Source of the DNA: Amblyomma americanum
Lineage: Eukaryota; Arthropoda; Arachnida; Ixodida; Ixodidae
DNA length: 64,000 nucleotides
NCBI RefSeq assembly: GCF_052857255.1
Contig: NW_027526484.1
Location: 2,577,501 to 2,641,500 of the forward strand
Reading direction: 5' to 3'
The notes under the pieces are model-generated. The model did not search any database and was not told the DNA's origin. It saw nothing but the letters and a program-made list of their open reading frames with translations. Position 1 is the first letter of the stretch. The number at the start of each line of letters is the position of its first letter. A program made the position numbers and the translations under genes. This document shows positions 41,101 to 52,355 of this stretch, one piece after another.

Positions 41101-43178
41101 CTAGCTGATTCACACATGCACAGAAACATGTAGCAAGTGCACATTCATAAGAGGAGTCGCTGGTACTTGCTGAACATGGCATTGCTGGAATTATCAAATG
41201 ACAAATGAGGGACGTGTGAACCCTGCAAGAAATGCTTAATGTTTATTACGGGTGCTGAAATATTGCAGGTGTTCAAAAAAAATGTTCAGTAAAGTAAAAT
41301 AGTTCATTGAAGTACATGTTGCTTAGAACAGCATTTTATAACACTTTGACACAAAACTTTTGCTTGCTTCAAGTGCCATGATTAATGTCGTAATGTGCAT
41401 GAAGAAAGCTTGTGAAGACTGGAATCACACAAATGTTAGCTGGTACTTTCTGTTACATTACGTGTTGTCACTACTGCCTGGAGATCGGCGCATTTAGGCC
41501 TTTGCCAATAGCAAAAGAATGGTTGAAGAAGATGTGTTTCCAACCACTTATCTTCTGAATCTGAGCACCTTTCTTACTGCCTGGTTTAATACGGAGTGTG
41601 TGAAAGCAGTTGTTGGTTTCTTTTCCATGTACAAGTGGTGTACTATTATTTCGAGCAGCACAAAAGGAAAACGGGGGCCACAAATCATTTTAAAATTAGG
41701 ACGGAATTTGCTACATACTTTTGCAGCAATAGTGCTAGTGGACAGTATAAGGTTCTTTTGAATCTAAAGGTGTTGTAAACTTCTCTGGAAATGAAGTGCT
41801 GGTTTTTTCGTTTTTGTAAATAAAGAAGTCTCTTCGTTTTCTTTCTTTTTTTTTTCTGCTGAGATGATGAGTGAGGGATGTGGAAACTCTTGCAAACATG
41901 GGAAAGTTTCAGTTAGAGAAAGGAGTCAGCAAGAGGAAGTTAATTAGAAAACACAACCTGAAGGGAGCATAACCTTTGAAGTACACATTTAACTATCACC
42001 GGCACTTCTCCGAAGCATATTTGCTAGTGGCCTGCCTGGCTGGCTCACTTCACCGGGTACCAAACAATTTGTGATTGCTCAAAAAAAAAGCAGTGTTTCA
42101 CACAAGCTTATGTTAATGGGCAGGCCACTTTTGGAATCGAGCTGGGCACAAAAGAAAATGCTTAAAGTATTTGTCAAAAGCTGGACAATGCTGACTAGTT
42201 TCGGTGAAGTGGACAAAAGTACCTGGTGTAACAAATGGTTAGCTTTGCACTATAAAAGTAAGGAGAGCTTCAATTTCTAAGCAGTGACATTTAAGGGAGT
42301 GCATAAATGATTGCACAGACGATCTGGAACAGGTACTTATAAATACCACACTAAGTTAAGGCACGGAAAACACGACCGTAGGAAATCCACATTAAATAGT
42401 TTCACTCCTATGTGCATTAAGGGGGAATACTTCGCTTGTCAGCCGTGAAACATGGCTGCAAGGGAATCAAAAAAAGAAAAAAATTCTCAAAACTGCAGAG
42501 AGGCCGCTGTGACCCAAAAAAAGATTTCTTACAACCCCTTTCGCCCAGCAACGTCTGCAGTTAACAAGAATAAACAGTCACAACAACAATAACAACAGCA
42601 ACAACAACTCTTCTCTCAACAATAAAGAGCCCCTTGCCCAATCGTAGTTTCGAGTGTCGGATGTCCCGAGGGGCACGGAATAATCACCCTGCTGAAGTGT
42701 AGTGCCTTCGTGAAACCAGGCTCTGTGTACCCACATGCATGCCATACAATAGCCAAACCGTTCCTCGAGGACAATGCTTCGAATCCGCTTCAAGGACCAC
42801 TGTTTGCACACACTCACACAGGAACACAAACACACACAAATAAAAACAAACAAACAAGCAGCCAACAACATGGCTGCTGCTGGCTTGCGATATTTCCAGT
42901 CTCTGATCTTTCAGTGCAGTTGTTGCTTGCACCCGACGAAAATCAAGAGAGAAAAACAAGGCCACTCATGTAGTCGATGCTGACTGCTTGCATTTGGAGG
43001 TAAGTGCCGTCACCACTTGCGCTGTTGATGACAGCAGCAGTGCATCCCTTCTGCGTTGATGTCGCGGGCCACCGTTGATGTCAGCCTTGCTGCGACACAC
43101 AGCCGAGGATCAAGCCACGGCCAGAAGGTTGAGGAAACAACCAAAAACATCGAAATCAGACACGCCCTAGCACGGTCG
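38182..43178. other. Intergenic; right part probably NAPEPLD 3' UTR
   Basis: AT-rich. There is a G14 homopolymer near 38985-38998, and a plus-strand AATAAA at about 41819 not tied to any gene. The sequence just left of 43179 should be the 3' UTR of the minus-strand NAPEPLD gene; a minus-strand AATAAA occurs at about 41244 but its use is unproven. Confidence 0.4.
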
Positions 43179-43322
43179 TCAGGGTAACACACGGGACGTT
43201 CGGTTCGAAGTCGTTGCGTGCAGCAGCCGCGACTCGCCGTGCTTCAACGTGAAGAACTCGCGGGGCGATATGCCGTGGCGATCGAGACTTTCGCGCAGTT
43301 TCACGGGAGGGTCGAGGTAGTA
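43179..43322 (-). CDS. NAPEPLD: NAPEPLD terminal coding exon
   Basis: Last exon of N-acylphosphatidylethanolamine-hydrolysing phospholipase D, a zinc metallo-beta-lactamase-fold membrane enzyme. It releases N-acylethanolamines from NAPE lipids. It follows acceptor CTTTTCCAG, encodes 47 residues and stops at 43179-43181. [18 protein letters not shown] and [12 protein letters not shown] align with the conserved C-terminus of animal NAPE-PLDs (NE-HYLEPPVKL ... VLKHGESR). It joins the exon at 49733 exactly at a codon boundary (ANE/YYL). The intron between is 6.4 kb and holds gypsy copy 3 and a SINE. Confidence 0.93.
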   Translation of the reverse strand, partial: YYLDPPVKLRESLDRHGISPREFFTLKHGESRLLHATTSNRTSRVLP

Positions 43323-43817
43323 CTGGAAAAGCACGAAAGGGAGGAAGGAGAAATAAAAAGAAAAATAATTAGTTTTCTTCCTCTAGAGTCTGCACACCCC
43401 AAAAAAAACTCCCAAACCTGTGGCTCTCTCCTGGAATGAAGGAGCAATGTAGATAGCTATAGTGTACCCCCCTACCACCACAAGTGTGTCGCATCAAGGT
43501 GCACATAGGTCACGTCCATTTGAACCACATGACCATACAGGATACTGTTCTCTGAGTTACCTACCCTTGCAGCACATCCTGATAGCGCACTCATTGGTTG
43601 GCAGGCTGATGTGAATCACTATATTGCATTGATCCAAAATTAAGTACCTGCGGCTCTAAGTGCCCCTTATCTTTTGATTGTATTACATCAGAAAAAGAAC
43701 ACATTCAACCTGAACATACCTTTATGCTAAACACCACTCCCCAATTCAAGTGTCCTCTATTAGGGGGGGAAAAAGTGCTTAAATTTGTTTATTGCCATCG
43801 CTTGTGGTACTTCATAT

Positions 43818-43959
43818 TGCCACCTAGTGCTGCCAGGTGGCGCAAGCTGTCCGCGAAGACGATGAGGTTGCGATCGTGCTTTCGCGGATCGGCCGCCATT
43901 ACCGTCTCCTCTTGCCGACTCCAGCTGTTGAAGCGTCTCTCCGTGAGAACTCCGTGACA
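43818..43959 (+). repeat. LTR of gypsy copy 3
   Basis: 142 bp from TGCCACCTAGTG to CTCCGTGACA. The LTR start and end resemble those of copy 1 on its coding strand (TGCCA...GTGACA). The second LTR is reduced to 34 reversed bases at 44722-44755. Confidence 0.85.
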
Positions 43960-43990
43960 ATTTGGTGGAGGTGCTGGGTACGAGTATCCC

Positions 43991-44720
43991 ATGCAAGAAA
44001 CCCCTCCAGGGAGCCGTGCCGCCAGCCCTGCGCCGATTGACACCCCGGTACACCGCTTCAGCCGGAGGCTGCAGGGACTTTCACCGGAGCTTGGACCACT
44101 CGCGACAGTCATGATACCAGCCACCGGTATTCTCACGCAAGCTGCCGGTGCTACACCTGCCCACTATACCTTGCAGACCCCGCGGGTTCCCAAGGCCTTC
44201 CACGGGGACCTTTTCGAAGACGTGGAGGACTGGTTCCTTCACTTCGAGCGTGTGGCTGCTTATAACCAGTGGGACGACGCCGCGAAACTAAGAAACGTCT
44301 ACTTTAGCCTAGAGGATGGCGCCCGCACGTGGTTTGAGAACCGTGAGGAAGTTCTAACTTCCTGGCGAGAGTTTCGCCGTCGCCTGCTGGAGGCCTACAC
44401 CAGCGCGGATCGCCGCGAAAGAGCGGAGCGGGCAATCCAGTCCCGCGTCCAGCTACCGAACGAAAGCGTACAAATGTACGTCGAGGACATGACGCGGCTC
44501 TTCAGGAGAGCTGATCCTGCCATGCCTGAAGAGAAGAAACTTCGGCACTTAATGAGAGGCGTCAAAGAGCAGCTGTTCGCAGGCCTCGTGCGCAGCCCAC
44601 CATCTACAGTTGCTGCATTTCTTTCGGAAGCCACAACGATGGAGAAGGTCCTGCAACAGCGTTGCGCCAGTTACGACCGGCCCGTGCATGCTGCTGCAGT
44701 CACATCATCGTTTGCCACCA
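43991..44720 (+). pseudogene. Gypsy copy 3 gag, N-terminal half
   Basis: Begins MQETPPGSRAASPAPIDTPV and carries the gag domain (PKAFHGDLFEDVEDWFLHFE; WDDAAKLRNVYFSLEDGART). It is recognisable to about YDRPVHAAAVTSS. After that the open frame runs into reversed LTR and integrase sequence to 44851 and is not gag. No zinc knuckle on this half. Confidence 0.88.
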
Positions 44721-44721
44721 T

Positions 44722-47700
44722 CGGACAGCTTGCGCCACCTGGCAACACTAGGTGGGCCGATGTGTACGCGGGCAAGCTGACGGGCTTCTTCAGCGCGTTG
44801 GGCAATTTCATGAACATCGGGTGCGAGTTGGTCGTCATCGAGGCATGGTAGCATCGCGTCAAGCATGCTCTGGACTTCACGTCCATATACAAGACGAAAG
44901 GGAGTAAAGCGTGTAGTCTCCTGGAGGGCCGTGTTGTACGCAAATGTGACGTACGGTAGCACCTCATCCCAAGTTTTGTGCTGAACGTCTACGTACATTG
45001 ACAGCATGTCCGCAATGGTCTTGTTTAAGCGTTCGGTTAGCCCATTGCTCTGCGGATGATAAGCTGTGGTCTTGCGATGGCTAGTGCAGCTCAACGTAAA
45101 TATATGGTCGATTAGCTGCGCTGTAAACGCTGTGCCTCTGTCGGTAATAACGCACGAAGGGGCTCCGTGCCGCAAGACGATGTTTTGCATGAAAAAGTCG
45201 GCGACCTCTGAAGCTGTGGCACAGGGTATCGCCTTGGTCTCGGCGTAGCGAGTCAAATAGTCAGTAGCGACTATGATCCACTTGTTTCCTGAGAGTGACA
45301 ACGGAAAAGGACCGAGAAGGTCCATTCCTATTTGATCGAACGGAGAGCGGGGTGTAGTAACGGGCTTGAGAAAACCCGCCGGCTTAAGCGGTGGCGTCTT
45401 CCGGCGCTGGCATTCACGGCAGCTTTTTACGTACCTTTGGACATCGTCCGAGAGTCCGGGCCAGTAGTACATGTTGCGTATCCTGGCGAGCGTCCGAGAA
45501 AAACCCAGATGGCCTGAAGTGGGCTCGTCGTGGCATGCCAATAAAATGTCGGCGCGAAGATCGGCCGGAAGTACCAGAAGGTAAGCTCTTTCTTGGCCTC
45601 TCGAGTTCTTCTTGTATAAGATACCTTCGCGCAAACAGAAAGAGCCGAGACGTCGAGCGAAGTGTCGTGGTAGAGGCATGGCGTGACCTTCAAGGTTGTC
45701 AATCAGCGGTCGGAGGTCCGTGTCAGCCCGCTGCCGGGCTATTATGTCCGATGCATTAAGTATACCGAGGAAACCGCTGTCGTCGTCGATTTCGGGACCG
45801 GAAGAGTCGAGTGGTGCACGCGACAGCGTGTCGGCGTCTTCGTGTTTACGGCCCGACTTATATACGATGGTAATGTCGAATTCTTGGAGCCGTAAACTCC
45901 AGCGGGCCAATCGTCCAGACGGGTCTCGCAAATTAGCCAGCCAGCATAGGCAGTGGTGGTCGGTTACGACTTTGAATGCGCGGCCGTAAAGGTAAGGGCG
46001 AAATTTCATGGTGGCCCATACGACAGCAAGGCATTCCTTCTCTGACGTAGAGTAATTGCGTTCGGCGCGGGAGAGAGTACGGCTAGCATAGGCTATAACT
46101 CTCTCAATGCCCTCTTGGTGTTGGACAAGGACAGCTCCAAGACCGATATTGCTGGCGTCGGTGTGGATCTCGGTGTCGGCCTCTTCGTCGAAGTGTGCAA
46201 GAACGGGAGATGTCTGAAGGCGTTGGCGGAGCGAAGAGAAAGCCGTCTCTTGGTCTATTGTCCAAACGAAGGAGGTGTTGCTCCTGGTGAGGCGCGTCAA
46301 CGGCTCTGCAATCTTTGCGAAGTCCGCAATAAACCGTCGGTAATATGCACAGAGACCCAGAAAACGCTGGACAGCTTTCTTGTCAGTCGGAGTAGGAAAA
46401 TTGGCGACGGCGGCTGTCTTGTCGGGGTCGGGTCGAACTCCGTCGGCGCTCACAACGTGACCGAGGAACCTGAGCTCTGTGTAACCGAAGTGGCACTTCT
46501 GGGGCTTCAGCGTAAGGTCAGCGGAATGGAGGGCTCTGAGGACAGTTCGCAGGCGCACGAGATGCTGTTCAAAAGTTTCTGAAAAAACGACAACGTCGTC
46601 CAGGTATACAAGACAACTTTGCCACTTGAGGCCGGTGAGGACAGTGTCCATCATCCGTTGAAACGTCGCTGGCGCAGAGCACAAGCCAAAAGGCAGCACT
46701 TTGAATTCATAGAGGCCATCTGGTGTAACGAAGGCAGTTTTTTCGCGGTCCCGTTCGTCCACTTCAATTTGCCAATAACCGCTCTTCAGGTCAATGGATG
46801 AAAAGTACTTAGCACGCCGTAATCTGTCCAGGGAGTCATCAATGCGGGGCAACGGGTAGACGTCCTTTTTAGTCACATTGTTTAATTTACGGTAGTCCAC
46901 GCAGAATCGAAGTGTTCCATCCTTCTTTTTAACAAGGACAACAGGCGAAGACCACGGGCTTTGGGAAGGTTGAACTACACCGTCGTCAATCATCTCCTGA
47001 ACTTGCTTTTGGATTACTTCCCGTTCTTTGGCGGAAACACGATAAGGCTGCTGGCGGATAGGGCGAGCGTCGTCATACGTAATGATCCGGTGTTGCGTTA
47101 GGGGCGTTTGACGAACTTTCGACGAAGAAGCGAAACACTGTTTATACTCCAATAGCAAGTGCTCTAAGGCCAGGCGCTTTCCTTCGGGGAGGTTGCAGTT
47201 GATGTCGACATTCGGAACAGATTGGTCGTCAGTGGCGCGCGATGATTGGTCGTCAGGGGCCGCTGCCGCGAACGCAAAGCAGACCGGAACATCCACAACC
47301 GCTTCAGCGGTAGCGATCGCAGTTCCAGAGAAAAGGTGCCGGTGCTCTGGAGAAAAATTTGTAACAAGGATCGCAGACCGGCCAGCGCGAATTGTTAGTA
47401 AGCTTCGAGCGGCGCAGATGCCTTGAGTCAGGAGGAGCGAATGATTAGCCTCGGCGACTGCTTCAGCGTCGTGCAACTCAGCACAGGCGACTTCAATCAA
47501 AACACTGCTACGGGGCGGAAGTGTGACGCTGTCGGCGAAAACGCGAAGTGCGGCACTGCGTTGGCAGGAGTTGTCGAGTTCGGCGGCTTGCTCTGTGGAA
47601 AACATGACGATTCGGTTGCGCAGATCGATAATTGCTCCATACTCCCGCAGAAAGTCGATGCCGAGGATTAGGTCCCGAGAACACTCGCCCAGGACGATGC

Positions 47701-47815
47701 AGCTGACGACGAACGTGGACTTGCTGATCTGAACGCGAGCAGTGCACATACCCTTGGGCGTAACCAGATGACCGCCGGCAGTTCGAAGGTGCGCGCCAGG
47801 CCAAGGGGTAATCAC
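44722..47815 (-). pseudogene. Gypsy copy 3 pol (frameshifted and 3'-truncated)
   Basis: A minus-strand frame with RT (SPWSSPVVLVKKKDGTLRFC, VDYRKLN, CLVYLDDVVVF), RNase H (TEIHTDASNIGLG, DADTLSRAP), integrase zinc domain (CRECQRRK) and DDE core (GMDLLGPFPL, VITDRGTAFTA, HPQSNGLTERLNKT). It ends at ARQLARVHI, where integrase is cut and fused to reversed LTR sequence, so the GPY module is lost. The protease (VDTGADYSILSG) lies upstream in another frame: a run of seven T at 47816-47822 (six expected from LKKV in other copies) shifts it. RNase H and integrase are continuous here (GILYKKNSRGQERAY), unlike copy 1. Confidence 0.88.
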
Positions 47816-48043
47816 TTTTTTTCAGAATGGTCGCCAGTTGTCCACTTAAGATCGAATAATCGGCCCCGGTATCAACTAATGCGCTTACTCTGCGACCATC
47901 GATAAGAACGGGTATTTCTAAAGAAACGCGGTTTTTTAACTCTAGTGATGGCGTCGGCGGGTTTTTGTCGGATTGTAGCGGCGACGACGGGAGGTCTTCA
48001 GCACAGCGCCCCCCAGCGACCTCGCCCCCGAAGGTCGCGGGTT

Positions 48044-48641
48044 TCAGTTTTCCCGACGAGGACTTGGCGATCGGCCCGGTGCCGCTCGCGAGAAGCCGGG
48101 AGGTGTCGGGGAAGAGCGCCTCGGTGAGGGTGAGCGCGACTGCCGCTGCGCTCGGGATGGATTGCGCTGGTCCGCAAGGAATTCTTCAATTTCAGGGGGT
48201 CGTTCACCTTGACGGGGTCTCGGTGAGTCGGTGCGGAAGCCTTGGATGCCGATGCGTCGGTAATAACAATTTCGATAAAGATGACCTGGCTCTCCGCAGT
48301 GAAAACAGAGCGGTCGTCGGTTAGGTGTACGCCAAACGTCGGCCTTTCGGAGGGGTGCTCGACGATCCTCGAAGTACTGCACCGGTTGCACAGAGGGCCG
48401 CGGGGCTTGAGGCGTGGCGTGAATTGGTGGCGGCGAAGCGGGAGCCGGACGCCTTGCAACTTCGGCGTACGTCGGACGGTGGTAGTCCCCAGGCAGAGGT
48501 GGTACGTCGACCACAGGAACAGGGCCCCGGAACGCCTGTTGCACCTCCTCTCGTACAAGAGCGGAGATGGAACCGAGCGCAGGCTGCGACGGGCTACAAA
48601 ATTTGTGAAGCTCTTCACGCACGATTGTGCGAATAAGTTCC
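48044..48641 (-). pseudogene. Gypsy copy 3 gag, C-terminal half
   Basis: Minus strand. Begins mid-protein at ELIRTIVREELHKF, and ALVREEVQQAFRG matches gag of copy 1. It contains the CCHC knuckle CFHCGEPGHLYRNC and ends SPSPRREN with stop at 48044. The GAA AAC stop context equals that of copy 4, and the -1 pol frame opens across it (GKLKPATFGGEVAGG). Confidence 0.88.
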
Positions 48642-48845
48642 TAATATGCCATATGGCAACAGGTTACATAGTCTGAATGCACATTTATTGTGCTGAAAAT
48701 GGACTGGAGTAGGTGACAGCTATCCACCCTTGCGGTGTCTTGCTACTTGAGGACAGATTTTTGATGAACATCTCAATAAGCTAGTGTAATAACGCTTAAG
48801 ATTAACAAGAAAGTAAATTTTATTGTGTTCATCTTAAAACATACT

Positions 48846-49100
48846 GCAGCAGTGCTTTAGTGGCTCGAGCATTTGCCTCGTATGTGGGAGGTGCGGGGTT
48901 CGATTCCCAGTGCCGCCGGGTATCCACCAGTGATACAATGGGTACAGGCTTTGCCCTGGCCTGGTGCTCGGATTAACTGGGGTAAAATGCATTTAAAACG
49001 GGTCTTTTGATCCCATCTTGAGTAGAAGAAAATACCTTGTGCCATGAAGGTCTTTGGCCAAAGCCACCCCAGCACCAGAAAAATTAATCATCATCATCAT
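48846..49100 (+). mobile_element. tRNA-derived SINE
   Basis: A-box-like TTTAGTGGCTCGAGC, B box GGGGTTCGATTCCC at 48895-48908, body with ACAATGGGTACAGGCTTTG and CCTTGTGCCATGAAGGTC, tail (ATC)n at 49087-49101. It lies inside the last NAPEPLD intron in the opposite orientation. Confidence 0.88.
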
Positions 49101-49732
49101 CGTCTTCTTGAAACACTTGAGGCATGAAAAAAAACTGCAATATAACTGCTGACATGTCGTTTTTTTGTCACTCCAGCTCTTGAACCAGGCCGGCCTAACC
49201 GTTGTAGTGAATTAAAACTATGCATCAGCAATAATTTTGCAGTTCTTTTCGTGTGTCATGTGACCTAAACACTCCCTACACGTCACAGCCATCGTTCGGT
49301 TGATGAAACTGAAACCAGAACAGCATCAAAAACAATTTCAATTATGGATTATTTTGTGGTCGTTGGTGAATACCATGTGTTGAACCACATATTCTAATGT
49401 CCACAGATCATTTGAAAAAAGAAAACATAACTGAAATTAGGTGTCTATGGTCCTCTAACTAATGCTTCAAACACTTGGAAGAATTTGGTTGTAAGGATGT
49501 GCTCGTAAACACTACCACACACAAAAAAAAGCTCCACTACAATTTATACAACACCGAACCTCATGTATTTTGTTTAGTTGTGGCATTGCAGCATGTGCTG
49601 AAATCAAGTGTGATGAATTAAACCTTATAGTGAGTACAGTGCCTGACAATGTGCCATCGGAGTGTCTGTTGTAACGAGCTTTCCAGATATCATGCTCATC
49701 GTACGAGGCAGTAATCTGAAAAACTGTCTTGC
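49101..49732. other. NAPEPLD intron sequence
   Basis: AT-rich, no other feature. Its right end (49731-49732) carries the GC donor of the intron on the minus strand. Confidence 0.5.
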
Positions 49733-49847
49733 CTCATTGGCAAGCGTAAAGGTTCCCCAATGCACTGCCAGCGTGGCACGGCTGCGCACATCCTTGTGGA
49801 TAAGAACTGCTTCCTCGGGGTTCACGTGCTGGTACTTCATGAACCAC
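49733..49847 (-). CDS. NAPEPLD: NAPEPLD penultimate visible exon
   Basis: A 115-bp exon encoding [20 protein letters not shown] and then [12 protein letters not shown]. The histidine in AVHWGTF corresponds to the last metal-binding histidine of NAPE-PLD. The acceptor ATGTTGCAG/G is canonical and completes a split Arg codon (AG+G) with the exon at 51480. The 3' splice boundary is GAG/GCAAGA, so this intron appears to start with GC rather than GT. The position is fixed by protein homology on both sides (ANE before, YYLDPP after). Confidence 0.93.
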
Positions 49848-50225
49848 CTGCAACATGGCACAGGGCATGTGACCTCACAAGCAGCTGCTGCACTGACTGT
49901 AGTTTGCTGCTTTCTTTCGAGCACACTGCTGAATTTTGTTTCATCGTTTCTGAAAATTTTTAGCATAATTTTCTCTGCTTTGCAAATGCAGCCACTGCAC
50001 AACGTTCCAAATGTTTCGAACTTGAGCCAAAGTCATATGTTTGTCGGACACTAGAGGAAATCAGCACTACGCATGTGAAGGTGACATAGGGTGGACCATG
50101 CTGAGATATGTGGGTGTTAGGCTGCAAAGACGTGGAGTGGGTATATAGCAGTTTACCACAAACTGTTCTGTTTCACACTGCACATTGGTGATTCTGAACC
50201 TTGAGATGATAATGGCTCTTATGAT

Positions 50226-50345
50226 TTATTATGGAGCCCATCATCAGCAGCCTGACTAAGCCCACTGCAGGGCAAAGGCCTCTCCCATGTCTCTCCAATT
50301 AACCTGGTCCTGTGCCACCTGCGGCCATCGTGTTCCCGCAAACTG
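50226..50345 (-). mobile_element. LINE 3' tail fragment
   Basis: CCCATCATCAGCAGCCTGAC then CCCACTGCAGGGCAAAGGCC and TCTCTCCAATTAACCTGGTC: the reversed 3' end of the RTE-like LINE also seen at 9.9 and 52.2 kb. The (ATC)-type terminus is at the left. Confidence 0.7.
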
Positions 50346-50504
50346 ATGAAAGTATGAAATTCTAGAAAACATGGGCGTTCTCTGTGCTTTATTATGTTGT
50401 GTTGCATGTTCCTCTTGTTACAGTGAGTTAAGGATCGTGCAGCCATTGCAAGCACTGAAAGACAGTGCGGTCTGAGGGAACACGTGGCATCTTTTTCAGA
50501 CGCT

Positions 50505-50640
50505 GCCTCCCCTGGGTGAGCTGAACGGGAGGGTTTGAATATGTAACAGGCTGTAACAGGATTTGAGCCCAGTACCTCCCACATACAATGCAAGCAGTTT
50601 TCTATTAAGCCATCAAAGAGCGCCTTCGTAAAAGCATGCA
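50505..50640 (-). mobile_element. Decayed SINE fragment
   Basis: GGATTTGAGCCCAGTACCTCC then CCACATACAATGCAAGCAG and GCCATCAAAGAGCG is the reverse complement of the head of the 48.85-kb SINE with several mutations. Confidence 0.6.
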
Positions 50641-51479
50641 TAGAGCTCATTGCTTATCATCCTGTACTTTTTCTTAACGATAGCGAACTGGCATAGCGCT
50701 GCTGTTTTTCTGCACAAACATAAATTAGTGGTGCTCGAGCCGGGTTTAGCGTTCTTAATTTTTGAATGTTCGGTACTCCAATTTTAGAATGCACCAGTTC
50801 TCTGGAGGAGAATCGCCTTCTGTTGATCTAGTTGGTATTGCATTGTTGGTTCTGGAAAGGACTGGAAAGAAAAAGGACTTTCTTTGGCTTCGTACATTGC
50901 CAGAACACACTTTAGAGGAGAGACGTAATCGAAGTTAATAGTTGTTTCATTTTAGCATTGCACTGCTTGCAGCACTTTTGACGTACACCTGAAAGTTGCA
51001 AAACCTTGCCAGAATGGGGCCACCAGTTGCATTTTTGCAGTCAGTCAGTGAGATTATGGTATGTTGCCGATGAGAAATTACATGATGATTGCTACTGCAA
51101 TGTATTAATCTATGTGCTGTAAAGTGTTGAGACACCTGTTTCATAGCCAAAATAAGAAATGGTGCGTTCTGTCATAAGTTTTTGACATGGCGCATTCAGC
51201 TGGCATTTTAACCTCGCTTCTAGTGGTTTGTTGTGAACAGCACATATGTACAGGGGTGTCACAAGGACAGGGGCGGGAATGCATTTCGTTGCGCAGGAAC
51301 AGAGTGCGAGTTTCAGCATGGCTTCTGCTCCATTGCCAGAAAAAGTTGTCGTGGAGTATAATTGTAGCAGTTCACACAAAAGATAATGTCACTGAAAGAG
51401 CTTTGCCAAGGGGAGGCAGTAGGTGAAGTAAAAAAAAACAATGGTGATAATTACGCAATTCTTGGCATGTACATCTCAC

Positions 51480-51628
51480 CTGGGCTCATACGCTCCGATG
51501 GGAATAGCAGCCACATCGAAAGGCCCGTACGCCTGCCCAATTTGCTTGAAAACGTCACAGTAGCCTGTGTCGCCCGCAAAGTAAAACCGGTACTCGGGGC
51601 TGATGACACACCAGCCTCCCCACAGCAC
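51480..51628 (-). CDS. NAPEPLD: NAPEPLD internal exon
   Basis: A 149-bp exon between acceptor TTTCTGCTGCAG and donor CCCAG/GTGAGA. It encodes [20 protein letters not shown], continuing [20 protein letters not shown] and IPIGAYEP. The aspartate in FAGDTGYC is the conserved bridging metal ligand of NAPE-PLD, and [17 protein letters not shown] is family-diagnostic. With the exons at 49733 and 43179 it gives the C-terminal 135 residues. Upstream exons (WLGHAT, SHNHYDH, TPSQHWC regions) were not found in the window up to 64 kb, so the gene either extends beyond it or contains very long introns. Confidence 0.95.
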
Positions 51629-51974
51629 CTGCAGCAGAAAGAGAATCACACCAAGATAGTCGGTCAGCATTGTCGTTGGCCTGAAGAATCCTTACATTGG
51701 GTGCAGTTGTACACAGCCAGTTATGCATTTGGGGATCACGTTCTAGTCAAGCATAGTGTGAGCAACAATCACTGCAGCACTACATACAACAGATAAGGAC
51801 ACGGAAATGAGGGGCTCATTATGTCACATATGACGGAAGCCAACAGCCGCTCAAAACCAAGGAAAGCACGTGGGAATTATTTTTTTATTTGTTGTGTTGG
51901 TGAAGCGGAAATTAGCAGTGTAATCATTGCTTACCTGAATGATAATTGATTAGTAGAAATAAGAAGAGAAGACA

Positions 51975-52045
51975 ACCACATGCTGCCAGTGGGATCCGAA
52001 CCCATGACCTCTGCAGTCACGTGTGGTGATCTACTCTATGCTTTT
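51975..52045 (-). mobile_element. SINE or tRNA-like fragment
   Basis: CCAGTGGGATCCGAACCCATGACCTC resembles a reversed B box with flanks. It is short and without a clear body. Confidence 0.4.
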
Positions 52046-52154
52046 TTTTGGTTTCAGTGGCTTTTGGCTTCCTTCAACACTGCATACAGGCTGGGAGATC
52101 AGACTAGTCTTCCTATTGATGTCAGACCATGCAGTGGACAGTGTTAACAGTTGA

Positions 52155-52355
52155 ACATTGTTCTTTTAGGGTAACAGAATGGATTCGAAAGGAAAGAAAA
52201 CGTAACCAGGAGTGGCAGAGAGTAGACATGGAGATGAGATAGGGGAAATGTCCTGGAATAGGGTGGCCCTGGGTGGTGAAATACAGGATTATTTGGAGAT
52301 TATTGTGAGCAGCTTTGTCCTGCATTGAATGTAATTCGGCTGATAATGATCTTCT
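52155..52355 (+). mobile_element. RTE-like LINE 3' fragment
   Basis: GGGTAACAGAATGGATTCGA (VTEWIRKE-like) then AAACGTAACCAGGAGTGGCAG, and a terminus GCTTTGTCCTGCATTGAATG ... GGCTGATAATGAT. Same family as the palindrome at 9.9 kb. Confidence 0.65.

Larger units (their letters stand above)
43818..48643. mobile_element. Rearranged Ty3/gypsy element (copy 3) in a NAPEPLD intron
   Basis: The left end is a plus-oriented LTR (43818-43959, 142 bp, preceded by ATAT at 43814-43817). ATTTGGTGGAGGTGC and the N-terminal half of gag in plus orientation follow. At about 44710-44756 orientation flips. The first 34 bp of the LTR occur reversed (44722-44755), then minus-oriented integrase (truncated), RNase H, RT, protease and the C-terminal half of gag, ending at about 48641. 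The two gag halves are complementary, not overlapping. ATAT recurs at 48644-48647. Best read as one element with an internal inversion plus deletions; two independent fragments are the alternative. Confidence 0.8.
49848..51479. other. NAPEPLD intron with repeat fragments
   Basis: A 1.6-kb intron. It contains a LINE 3' tail (50226-50345) and a decayed SINE (about 50505-50640); the rest is AT-rich. Confidence 0.55.
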
